Source of the DNA: Betaproteobacteria bacterium
GTDB lineage: Bacteria; Pseudomonadota; Gammaproteobacteria; Burkholderiales; SG8-41
Length of the DNA: 64,000 nucleotides
Assembly (NCBI GenBank): GCA_016192825.1
Contig: JACPTK010000117.1
Location: 1-64,000, forward strand
Direction: 5' to 3'
Shown here: positions 51,560-59,411 of the stretch, one piece after another
How positions within the stretch are numbered: position 1 is the stretch's first letter
How the letters are laid out: each line of letters begins with the position of its first letter
Notes under the pieces: model-generated
Databases searched by the model: none
Seen by the model: only the letters and a program-made list of their open reading frames with translations
What the model was told of the DNA's origin: nothing
Program-made: the position numbers and the translations under genes

Positions 51560-53551
51560 ATGGCCGGGGCGTTTGCCTCGGGCCTGTACCAGGTTCTGAC
51601 CCCGACGACGCTCGGCCTGATGCTGGTCGGCATCGCGCTCGGCTTCGCCGTTGGCATCCTGCCGGGACTGGGCGGACCGACCACGCTCGCCCTGATGCTG
51701 CCGTTCATCTTCACGATGCAGCCGGTGGAGGCGTTCGCCTTCCTGCTCGGGATGGCCGCCGTCACCGCCACGACCGGCGACATCACCTCGATCCTGTTCG
51801 GCGTCCCCGGCGAGCCGACGACCGCGTCGACGATCATGGACGGCCACCCGATGGCCAAGAACGGCGAGGCGGGCCGCGCGCTGGGGGCCGCGCTGATGAG
51901 CTCGCTCGTCGGCGCGATTTTCGGCGCGTTCGCGCTGGCGCTGGCCATCCCCTTCGTGCGCCCGCTGGTGCTGACTTTCGGCTCTCCCGAGTACTTCATG
52001 CTCGCCGTGCTGGGCCTGACCTTCGTGGCGTCGCTCGCGGGGGACAGCTTGCTGAAGGGGCTGATCGCGGCGGGCATCGGGCTCATGTTCGCGACGGTCG
52101 GGCTTGACCCGATCTCCGGCACGCAGCGCTACACCTTCGGCCAGTTGTTCCTGTGGGACGGCATCGGACTGGTGCCGATCACGATCGGTTTTTTCGCGAT
52201 ACCGGAGATCATCGAGCTCGCGGTGCAACGCACGGCGATCGCCCGCGCCGAGCTCGGGCGGCTGGGCGGGGTCATGGAAGGCGTCAAGGACACCTTCCGC
52301 CACGGGTGGCTCGTGATCCGCTGCAGTGCCATCGGCGCCTACGTCGGGATCATTCCCGGTATGGGCGGCAGCGTGACCCAGTGGCTCGCCTACGCCCACG
52401 CGGTGCAGAGCTCACCGGGGCGCGAGCGCTTCGGGAAGGGCGCCGTCGAGGGCGTGCTGGGCCCGGGCGCGGCCAACAACTCGACGCTCGGCGGCCACCT
52501 GGTGCCGACGGTCGCCTTCGGTGTCCCGAGCGGCGTCATGATGGCGATCCTGCTGGGGGCCTTCATCATCCAGGGGCTCGTCCCCGGGCCCAGCATGCTC
52601 ACGCCGGAAAGCCGGGGCGGCCACCTCGCGCTGACATTCTCCTTCGTCTGGACCATCGTCATCGCCAATATCGTCACCGTCGCGCTCTGTTTCCTGTTCC
52701 TGAACCAGCTCGCCAAGGTGACCCGGGTCCGCGGCAGCCTGCTGATTCCGCCGGTGCTGCTCCTGATCTACCTTGGGGCGTTCGCGGAGAAAAACGCCTT
52801 CGAGGACCTCTACCTGGTGCTGTTCTTCGGCGTGCTCGGCTGGGTGATGGAGAAGGTCCATTGGCCGCGGCCGCCGCTCATCCTGGGACTGGTGCTGGGC
52901 CCGCTTGCGGAGAACCGGCTGTTCCTCTCCGTCGACAACTACGGCGCCGAGTGGCTGCTGCGGCCGTGGGTGCTGGTGCTGATCGCCATCACGCTCGCGG
53001 GCGCGATTTACCCGATGCTCAAGGCGCGCTCGCGCAAGCGGGAAGCGCAGCCGGCTGCCGGCGCGGCCTTCGCGCCGCGATTCGGCCGGGGCACGGGCTT
53101 CACGCTCGCCGTCGTTCTGGCCCTTGCGGCAGCGCTGTGGCAGAGCCGGGACTTCGGTTTTCGCGCGGGCCTGTTCCCTTGGGCGATCGGCATACCGATG
53201 CTGGCGCTCGCGCTCCTGCAGCTCGCGATCGAGCTGGCCGGCAAATCAAGAATCCCCGCGGCGGGTATTCCGGGCTTCGAGCACCTGCTACCGGCGCGGG
53301 AGTCGGCGCGCCGCACCGTCGCAACGTTCGGCTGGGTCGTGGGCTACCTCGCCGCAATCTGGCTGCTGGGCTTCACGCTGGGCGGCATACTCAGCACGTT
53401 CCTGCTGCTCAAGCTCGGCAGCCGGGAACCCTGGCCGGTCACGCTCGCCATCACCGCGGGCGCCGCGGCGTTCGTGTATTTCGTGTTCGTGCGCGCGCTG
53501 CACGTGCCGTTTCCGCCCGGGCAGCTCTTCGTCTGGTTGGGCGTGACATGA
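51560..53551 (+). CDS. Tripartite tricarboxylate transporter permease, TctA-TctB fusion
   Basis: The 663-residue product has the TctA large subunit (residues 1-500: GILPGLGGPTTLALMLPF, GVPGEPTTASTIMDGHPMAK, IIPGMGGSVTQWLAYAHA, GPGAANNSTLGGHLVPT) continuing into a TctB-like unit (about 510-660: FTLAVVLALAAALWQSRDFGFRAGLFPWAIG plus three more helices). The two subunits are normally separate. ATG 51560 is the first methionine, but GGGAGG lies at ideal distance from an in-frame CTG at 51548, so a CTG start is possible. Confidence 0.85.
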   Translation: MAGAFASGLYQVLTPTTLGLMLVGIALGFAVGILPGLGGPTTLALMLPFIFTMQPVEAFAFLLGMAAVTATTGDITSILFGVPGEPTTASTIMDGHPMAKNGEAGRALGAALMSSLVGAIFGAFALALAIPFVRPLVLTFGSPEYFMLAVLGLTFVASLAGDSLLKGLIAAGIGLMFATVGLDPISGTQRYTFGQLFLWDGIGLVPITIGFFAIPEIIELAVQRTAIARAELGRLGGVMEGVKDTFRHGWLVIRCSAIGAYVGIIPGMGGSVTQWLAYAHAVQSSPGRERFGKGAVEGVLGPGAANNSTLGGHLVPTVAFGVPSGVMMAILLGAFIIQGLVPGPSMLTPESRGGHLALTFSFVWTIVIANIVTVALCFLFLNQLAKVTRVRGSLLIPPVLLLIYLGAFAEKNAFEDLYLVLFFGVLGWVMEKVHWPRPPLILGLVLGPLAENRLFLSVDNYGAEWLLRPWVLVLIAITLAGAIYPMLKARSRKREAQPAAGAAFAPRFGRGTGFTLAVVLALAAALWQSRDFGFRAGLFPWAIGIPMLALALLQLAIELAGKSRIPAAGIPGFEHLLPARESARRTVATFGWVVGYLAAIWLLGFTLGGILSTFLLLKLGSREPWPVTLAITAGAAAFVYFVFVRALHVPFPPGQLFVWLGVT

Positions 53552-54000
53552 TGCAGCGTGACGTGATCAAGCGTGACGTGGTGAGGCGTGACGTGGTGAG
53601 GCGAAAAAAAGCGTGAATCGTGGTTTCCCGGATCGAGTCCGGGGCAGGCTCTTGTGAGTCGTGATTCGACCCGGGAATGAAAACGCCGCGCAGTTCTCGC
53701 GCGGTGTTCTCCCCTAATTTGTATTTCTTGGCGGTCGTGGCTTCTAGCAGCCTGTCGGACTTGGCATTCCGACAGGCTGCTCACAGCAAAACCGCCTGCG
53801 AATTTCGAATGACATTCGGGATGACGACCCGTCTTGGCCCCCAACGGACGCGCGCGCGGGCTGAAAATAGGGCTTTTACAGCCATTTTCTTCTGTTTTTG
53901 CGCGGGCGGTTTTGCATCAGGAGTTTGTCGGCCCTAAGTCCGACAAACTCCTAGGCGGTTAATGTAGCCTTTCGAACCCGGCCGCAATGCCCTGCCCACA
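53552..54000. repeat. Gene-free block of GCGTGAC repeats and two REP elements
   Basis: 53543-53623 has GCGTGACGTG and GGTGAGGCGTGACGTG units overlapping the tctAB end. 53746-53781 is a REP hairpin (AGCAGCCTGTCGGA, 14-bp stem). 53850-53952 is a reversed REP plus AT-rich tail (hairpin AGGAGTTTGTCGG). The ORF at 53677-53937 lies across these repeats and is not credible. Confidence 0.85.
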
Positions 54001-54414
54001 TCATTTCTTCGGCGCTTTCAACGCCACGACGTATAAGACGATGTCGGACTTTCCGATGTTCTTGGGCACAAAGGGCTTGTCCGCCTCGTAAACTTTCACC
54101 TCGCCGGTCTGGTACACGACGTTGTCGGTTTTGCCGTCGGAAAAGGTGCGCTGGATCGTTCCACCCTTCAAGACACGGATGATGCGAAACGGACGCGGAA
54201 TATTCGGGCCCTGATCGCCAGGCTTGAACGTCACCTCCTGCACCCGGACCTTGTCGTTGTCAAACAGCAGCTTTGTTGGCGACCAGTCCCGTGCCGTTTT
54301 CGCCGCCTTGCCGTCTTTCGCCCCATCCTGCGCCATGGCCGGACTCACAGCCGGTCCTGCTACAACGAAGGCAATGGCCAGAAGACCCACGAAGCAGCGT
54401 GCTGATTTGCTCAT
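54001..54414 (-). CDS. Exported cupin-like protein
   Basis: The 137-residue product has a signal peptide (CFVGLLAIAFVVAGPAVSPAMAQ) and a single cupin-like beta barrel: LLFDNDKVRVQEVTFKPGDQGPNIPRPFRIIRVLKGG...TGEVKVYEADKPFVPKNIGKSDIVLYVVAL. Metal ligands are not obvious. It is divergent from the CadC-like regulator at 54587, which may control it. The start at 54414 is chosen over the track start. Confidence 0.72.
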   Translation of the reverse strand: MSKSARCFVGLLAIAFVVAGPAVSPAMAQDGAKDGKAAKTARDWSPTKLLFDNDKVRVQEVTFKPGDQGPNIPRPFRIIRVLKGGTIQRTFSDGKTDNVVYQTGEVKVYEADKPFVPKNIGKSDIVLYVVALKAPKK

Positions 54415-54586
54415 AACCCCCTCCTGTCTTTTGAAAAAAACCACGGATCGACCTTGATTTGCCCTACGTCCAATGTGTAATCCAGCCCCGGGAAAAAAGT
54501 CCCGAACAAACGACTAAGCTTTGGCGAAGGACGCGAAACACCGCATAATTCAGCACGTTGGAATGACGTTTCGCTGAGGCCGAACC

Positions 54587-56302
54587 ATGTTCGTTGGCAC
54601 TGAACCCCCAGCCGCGCCGGGCGTGACGAGGTTGCGGATCGGAGGCTGGACGGTCGAGCCCGCGCTGAATCAGTTCTCGGCCGAGGGCAAGACCGTGAAG
54701 GTCGAGCCCAAGGCCATGGCCGTCCTTCTCTATCTTGCGGACCGGCCGGGGCAGGTGGTGAGTCGGGAGGCGCTGCTTTCAGCCATCTGGTCCGGCGTGG
54801 TGGTGGGCGACGACGCCCTCACCCAGGTCGTTGTCAAATTGCGGAAGGCACTGGGGGATGCGCCGGAAGAGCCGGCCTATATCCAGACGATCTCGAAGGG
54901 GGGCTACCGCCTGGTCGCCCCGGTGGTCCGGTCGGCTGAGCATCCGGCCGCTCGGGTGGGCCCGGCCTTGGAATCGTTGCCCGCTGAAGGCAAACGGCGC
55001 GCCCCGTGGCTGGCGGGAGCGGCAGTCGCCGCATTGCTGCTTGTTGCCGCCGGAGCCTGGTGGATCAAGAGTGAGCGCGTAACCAGCGTCCCTCGAGAGC
55101 AGGCGGCAATGGCGGGCGCCCAGATGTCCCGCACAACGCAGCCGACCGTTGCCATCAGGCCGTTCGAGGCGCTCGGCAATGATCCCCAGGAAGTGCTGCT
55201 GGCCCGGGGCATCACGGCGGACCTCGTCACCGATCTGTCAAAGGTGTTCGGGCTCTGGGTCATTCGCGTTGCGCCCATGAGCGGCCACACCGGCGGCGAG
55301 GCCCCGCCCGATGCTCCCCCAATCCGCTATCTCGTGTCCGGTACCGTCCAGCGCTTCGACGAGCGCTTGCGGGTGCAGGTCCATCTCGCGGACGCGAGGA
55401 CGGGAAAACAGCTATGGTCGGAGCGTTTCGACCGCGCACTGACTGGCCTCTTCGAGATTCAGGACGAGATTGGGCCGAAGATTCTTCGTTTGCTGCCCGT
55501 GAAGGTCAGCGAGGCCGAAAAGCGACGCGTTGCGCAGCGCTATACCCGGAATCTGGATGCGTACGAAACCTTTCAGCTCGGACAATCGGCGCTCCATGTC
55601 CGGCGAAAAGCGGAGAACGAGGCCGCCCGCGAAATGTTCCGGCGCGCCATCGGCCTGGACGCGGCTTTTGCTCGCGCCTATGCGGGGCTCGCGATGACTT
55701 ACGCCGCGGACTATCGCAATCAGTGGACCGGGGATGGCGCCGCCGCGCTGGACCGCGCATTTGAGTTGGCTCGAACTGCATACCAGATCAACCCGGACAT
55801 TCCAGAGACTTACTGGGTGCTCGCCTTTGTTCACGCGCATCGGCGCCAGCACGACCGGGCGCTGCAGCATCTGGAAACCGCCCTGCGGCTCTATCCATCA
55901 TTCGCCGACGGATATGCCTTGATGGGCGGCATCTACACGTCTATCGGGCGTCCGGCGGATGGCGTGCCGCTGCTGCGCACCGCGATTCGCCTCGTTCCAG
56001 AATCGGGCTATCTCTACTTCATGCTGCTCGGGCGGGCCTATCTGTTCCTCGGCGACCTGGAGCAGGCACGGGTGAATCTGGAGCACGCGTTATCGCGCAA
56101 CCCCGAGTTCATTGACGCGCGCGTCTACATGGCGGCCGTGCAGGTGGCGGCGGGCGACAAGGCCGCGGCGGCGTGGGAGGCGGAGGAAATCCGCGCGCTG
56201 CAACCCGGCTTTACCGTTCATCGCTGGCTCGAAACCAATCCGACAGCTGACGCCACACTGAGGACAAAGCTCATACAGGCGTTGGGCGAGCTGGGATTCT
56301 GA
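54587..56302 (+). CDS. CadC-type winged-helix regulator with TPR domain
   Basis: The 571-residue product has an N-terminal OmpR/PhoB-type DNA-binding domain (about 15-110: VKVEPKAMAVLLYLADRPGQVVSREALLSAIW, DALTQVVVKLRKALGD, YIQTISKGGYRLVAPV), one membrane helix (about 142-160), a periplasmic domain with the adenylate-cyclase-associated pattern (VAIRPFEALG, ITADLVTDLSKVFGLWVI, YLVSGTVQRFDERLRVQVHLADARTGKQLWSERFDR) and four or more TPR-like repeats (about 345-530). Ligand unknown. ToxR/CadC members activate from the membrane. Confidence 0.83.
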   Translation: MFVGTEPPAAPGVTRLRIGGWTVEPALNQFSAEGKTVKVEPKAMAVLLYLADRPGQVVSREALLSAIWSGVVVGDDALTQVVVKLRKALGDAPEEPAYIQTISKGGYRLVAPVVRSAEHPAARVGPALESLPAEGKRRAPWLAGAAVAALLLVAAGAWWIKSERVTSVPREQAAMAGAQMSRTTQPTVAIRPFEALGNDPQEVLLARGITADLVTDLSKVFGLWVIRVAPMSGHTGGEAPPDAPPIRYLVSGTVQRFDERLRVQVHLADARTGKQLWSERFDRALTGLFEIQDEIGPKILRLLPVKVSEAEKRRVAQRYTRNLDAYETFQLGQSALHVRRKAENEAAREMFRRAIGLDAAFARAYAGLAMTYAADYRNQWTGDGAAALDRAFELARTAYQINPDIPETYWVLAFVHAHRRQHDRALQHLETALRLYPSFADGYALMGGIYTSIGRPADGVPLLRTAIRLVPESGYLYFMLLGRAYLFLGDLEQARVNLEHALSRNPEFIDARVYMAAVQVAAGDKAAAAWEAEEIRALQPGFTVHRWLETNPTADATLRTKLIQALGELGF

Positions 56303-56373
56303 CGCCACGTCCGGTATTGCCGTCAGCTACGAGTCACCGGTCGCGGTTCATCAGTTTGATGCTTGCGTCCTGG

Positions 56374-56745
56374 AGGGCTAAGGGGTCAACGCTTTACAGG
56401 CTAAGGGGTCAACAGGCTAAGGGGTCAACAACAGGCTAAGGGGTCAACGCTTTACCTTATAGTAATCCAACAGCTTCTGCATCGGCGCTTGCGGCTTAGC
56501 GCTTTCCACCTCGGCCTGAGGAACCGGTGAGGAACCGGGGTCAGTGTAACTTTCCCCTATAGCAGTTAAATCTCCTCATCCCTCATCCCTTTCACGGCTA
56601 AGGGGTCAACGCTTTACCTTATAGTAATCCAACAGCTTCTGCATCGGCGCTTGCGGCTTAGCGCTTTCCACCTCGGCCTGAGGAACCGGGGTCAGTGTAA
56701 CTTTCCCCTATAGCAGTTAAATCTCCTCATCCCTCATCCCTTTCA
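56374..56745. repeat. GGCTAAGGGGTCAAC tandem repeats and 150-bp direct duplication
   Basis: GGCTAAGGGGTCAAC occurs several times from 56376, followed by two nearly identical 150-base units (56434-56594 and 56596-56745). Copy 1 differs by an internal 11-base duplication (TGAGGAACCGG). Each unit ends in CCTCATCCCTCATCCC. Confidence 0.92.
56606..56689 (-). pseudogene. Duplicated C-terminal coding remnant (…MQKLLDYYKVKR)
   Basis: In each 150-base unit the minus strand encodes PVPQAEVESAKPQAPMQKLL then DYYKVKR and a stop, a coherent 27-residue protein tail that looks like the end of a mobile-element gene such as a transposase. No upstream coding part remains. The second copy has the same frame at 56444-56537, with an insert. 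Identity is uncertain. Confidence 0.5.
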
Positions 56746-56749
56746 GGCT

Positions 56750-57019
56750 TCACCGCGCCGTCCTGCGATAAAGCCTGTAGCGCTCGTCCTTGTCCCCCGG
56801 CCGGCCGCCTTCCCAGATCTTCTTCCACGGGCCGGGCGGATTGTGCTCCGCCTGCGGCTGGCCCTGCACCAGCAGCAGCTCGCAGTCCCGCTTGCGGGAC
56901 GGCACTCCTTCGCGGTAAGTGATGATGTTCGCGAAGTAGTGCAGCATGGCGCGCTGCGCATCGCCGAGGTCGCGGCTCGACACGCAGTCGTATTTCTTCG
57001 GCAGCGCCTTCTGCAGGAA
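56750..57019 (-). pseudogene. Truncated duplicate of the ArnT-like glycosyltransferase C-terminus
   Basis: The minus strand reads PKKYDCVSSRDLGDAQRAML...PPGPWKKIWEGGRPGDKDERYRLYRRTAR, matching the end of the gene at 59412-61028 (PKQYDCLSSRNLGEPQRAML...PPGPWQKVWEGARPGDKDERYRLYRRTAR). The first ~450 residues are missing. It is bounded upstream by GGGGTCAGACCCC-type sequence and downstream by the 150-base repeat. Confidence 0.85.
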
Positions 57020-57212
57020 TACCCGGGAATACCCGGGGTCAGACCCCTTGGAAAAGGCAATGACTTCAGTCGGCTAGACAATTTTCTGCAGCCGAGTCAT
57101 CCCGCGACGCGTGGCGTCCGTTGAAATGGCATGCCACGACGCCGGCGATTGCAAGTCAAGGGCTTGCTCGTTCACGTTCGGCTGTTCGATCTCACGACAT
57201 CTTCGCAGAGCA

Positions 57213-57656
57213 CTACGCCCGTGGCTCTGCCTTCAGCGCATCCGGAGTCAGAATCGGTACACGCGATTTGCCCGCCAGCGTGAGCAAATCCGCGTCGCCC
57301 GTCACCAGGGCGTCCGCTTTGGCCGCATAGGCCAGTTGCAGGAACTTCCGGTCATCCGGATCGCGGCATTCGGGGACCCGTACGGACGCGCCGGCCTCGC
57401 GCACGGCCTCGGCGTGCTCCATGTAGTGCGCGAGCACGTTCTTCGTCTCCTCCTCGGAAAGCTTGAGCTTCGGGTAGGCGAGCACGCGCACCAGCTCGGC
57501 AAGCGTTTCCGCGGAAACGAGGGGGACGACGCGCCCGGCCGCCCACGCCTCCCGCAGCCAGGCAAGCCGCCCCTCGCGGAACACGAGGGCCGACACCGCG
57601 ACGTTGGTGTCGAGTACGACGCGCCGCGGGCGGGCTACTTCCGTTTTCTCGCCCAC
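57213..57656 (-). CDS. PIN-domain toxin (putative type II toxin)
   Basis: Predicted endoribonuclease. The 147-residue product has VVLDTNVAVSALV (first Asp), SAETLAELVRVL (Glu), ECRDPDDRKFLQLAYAAKADALVTGDADLL (Asp residues), the PIN-fold metal-binding set. It overlaps the upstream AbrB-type antitoxin by 22 bases. Target RNA unknown. Confidence 0.85.
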   Translation of the reverse strand: MGEKTEVARPRRVVLDTNVAVSALVFREGRLAWLREAWAAGRVVPLVSAETLAELVRVLAYPKLKLSEEETKNVLAHYMEHAEAVREAGASVRVPECRDPDDRKFLQLAYAAKADALVTGDADLLTLAGKSRVPILTPDALKAEPRA

Positions 57657-57859
57657 CGCACCGCGCCTTCGATGTCCTTCTCGCTGATGCCGAGCGACTC
57701 CATCTTGTGCCAGACGCCTTCAAGGCTCGTCACCTTCGCCGGCACCAGCACGATGCGGCCTTTTTCGGCGCGCACTTCGAAGTAGCGCGCGCCCGGGAAT
57801 TGCCCCACGACCGCCTTGGGCAGCGTGAGCTGGTTCTTGGAGGTCAGCTTGGCAAGCAT
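57635..57859 (-). CDS. AbrB/MazE-type antitoxin
   Basis: The 74-residue product begins MLAKLTSKNQLTLPKAVVGQFPGARYFEVRAEKGRIVLVPA, a SpoVT/AbrB swapped-hairpin DNA-binding domain, followed by a helical toxin-binding tail (EGVWHKMESLGISEKDIEGAVRWARKRK). It precedes and overlaps the PIN toxin gene, so the pair is an autoregulated type II module. Confidence 0.85.
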   Translation of the reverse strand: MLAKLTSKNQLTLPKAVVGQFPGARYFEVRAEKGRIVLVPAKVTSLEGVWHKMESLGISEKDIEGAVRWARKRK

Positions 57860-58010
57860 AACTGTATTCCTTTTAGTAAGGATTCCTTATTATATGCCAA
57901 GTCCCCTCCGGGATCCAGGCGGACTCCCGGGATCTTCCATATCGGTGACGAGGCCACGCTTGGCTTATTGCATATTGTCGCCCGGCGGCGCCTGAGCTAC
58001 GTCACTAGAG

Positions 58011-58372
58011 GACCGTGAGGGCGTGAGGGCGGGAGAGCGACAGAACCCGTGAGGGCGGAAGGGCGAGAGAGCGGGAGAGCGACAAATTCCGTGAGGGCGG
58101 GAGCGCGGGAGGGCGGGAGCGCGGGAGAGGGACAGAACCCGTTAGGGCGTGAGGGCGGGAGAGCGACAAAGTCCGTGAGAGCGACAAAGTCCGTGAGGGC
58201 GTCAGAGCGTAAGGGCGGGAGATGGACAGAACCCGTAAGGGCGGGAGAGCGGGAGAGCGACAGAACCCGTGAGGGCGGGAGAGCGAAAGCCCTCCTGAAA
58301 TTCCATCTCACGACTTCACGATCTCCCGGCTTTTCGATCTCGCGACCTCCCGATCTTCCGCTTTCACGGATT
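58011..58372. repeat. GGGAGAGC / GTGAGGGC array and inverted CTCCCGAT arm
   Basis: 58011-58290 is a degenerate array of GCGGGAGAGC, GACAGAACCC, GTGAGGGC and GACAAA(G/T)TCC units with about 8-10-base period. 58312-58372 (TCACGATCTCCCGGC...GACCTCCCGATC) is the opposite arm. The right arm ends about 10 bases from the VapC stop. ORFs across it are repeat translation. Confidence 0.88.
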
Positions 58373-58380
58373 GTTGCCTG

Positions 58381-58788
58381 TCAACGCAGCCAGTTTTCAA
58401 CCGCCAGGTCGGGGACGCGCGAGAACTCGCGCACGTTGTCGGTGACCACCACCGCGCCGAGGCTGCGGGCGTGCGCGGCGATCAGGGTGTCGAGTGGGCC
58501 GATCTTGATGCCGCGCGGCTCGAGGTGGGCGCGGATCCGGCCCGCGTGAAACGCGGCGGCCTGGCCGAAATCCTCCAGGCGGAAATTGAGCAGGACCCGC
58601 CAGACGCGGGCGCCCTTCGCCTGCGGCGCGCCAGTCTTGGCGATCATCGTTTGCAGCTCGGAGAGGGTGATCATCAACACCACGCGGTCTGCCGGCCGGA
58701 GGGCGTCTATTCTGGCCGCGAGGCGCTCGAATCCCGGCCGATGGTGCACCAGCGCGGACATTGCGTTGGTTTCGAACAGGTAGATCAC
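58381..58788 (-). CDS. VapC-like PIN toxin with Glu in place of first catalytic Asp
   Basis: The 135-residue product begins MIYLFETNAMSALV; family members have LLDTN there, so the first metal-binding Asp is Glu. Later acidic residues are present (TLSELQTMIAK, KIGPLDTLIAAHA, VVVTDNVREF). Fold and partner are clear; the residue change may lower activity. Its start overlaps the end of the antitoxin gene by 4 bases. Confidence 0.8.
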   Translation of the reverse strand: MIYLFETNAMSALVHHRPGFERLAARIDALRPADRVVLMITLSELQTMIAKTGAPQAKGARVWRVLLNFRLEDFGQAAAFHAGRIRAHLEPRGIKIGPLDTLIAAHARSLGAVVVTDNVREFSRVPDLAVENWLR

Positions 58789-59054
58789 CGGCGGCGCTTG
58801 CCGCGACGCGGTTTAAGGCCGGCATCGGCGCGCCGGTCGGTCCAGCCAGGCTGAGACCTGGGCGCAAGCTCGATCGGCCCGAGTTCCTTGAGCAGGGCAA
58901 GCAGGCTCGACTTTCGTTTTGGCAGGATCGAAATCACGCCGAAATCCTTCCGCAGCACGACTTCCTTGGCGTTGACCTCGAACTCCCGGGGAAGACGGAT
59001 CGCCTGGCTGCCCCCGTTGCGAAACACCTTTACTTTGCGAACCACCGTGGCCAT
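58785..59054 (-). CDS. VapB-type antitoxin
   Basis: The 89-residue product MATVVRKVKVFRNGGSQAIRLPREFEVNAKEVVLRKDFGVISILPK... has the VapB AbrB-like DNA-binding N-terminus (FRNGGSQAIRLPREF) and a basic C-terminus (LKPRRGKRRR) that would wrap the toxin. The start at 59054 is chosen because the track start adds 13 unsupported residues. Operon with the PIN gene. Confidence 0.83.
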   Translation of the reverse strand: MATVVRKVKVFRNGGSQAIRLPREFEVNAKEVVLRKDFGVISILPKRKSSLLALLKELGPIELAPRSQPGWTDRRADAGLKPRRGKRRR

Positions 59055-59099
59055 CACTACCTCCATCCGTATAGGGCAATGTCTATACGGCAAAGTCTA

Positions 59100-59400
59100 G
59101 CGCAGAAAAGCCACCTTTCCTCCTCCCTCATCCCTCTGCCCCGGTCTGTGACCCCGGCCCGCCGCGCTGCATCGCGTCGGGTGTTCGCCGGCTCGAACGT
59201 GCGCAGGCACGTTCAATCCCTCACCCCCGCCCCTCCATCCCTCACTCCCGACCTCTCTCCCGAGGGGAGAGAGGAGGCTCGAGCCACCCTTCTCCACTTG
59301 GGAGAAGGGCGGGCATGAGGGGATTGAGAGGGGAGGCTCGAGCCTTCCCTTCTCCTCTTGGGAGAAGGGGAAGGGATGAGGGGATGGAAACCCCGGCTCA
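59100..59400. repeat. CCCTCATCCC / GGGAGAAGGG repeat block
   Basis: Multiple CCCTCATCCCTC, CTCTCCCGAGGGGAGAG and CTTCTCC...GGGAGAAGG hairpins, plus a GGCTCGAACGTGC / GCACGTTCAATCC hairpin (59191-59219). No gene is supported. Confidence 0.8.
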
Positions 59401-59411
59401 CCCCCCAGACT

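Noticed and set aside
53677-53937. 86-residue ORF after tctAB
   Set aside because: It runs through two REP elements and their tails, so it is repeat translation.
58011-58372. Possible CRISPR array
   Set aside because: Units are short, degenerate and contiguous without unique spacers, arms are inverted, and no cas genes occur in the window.
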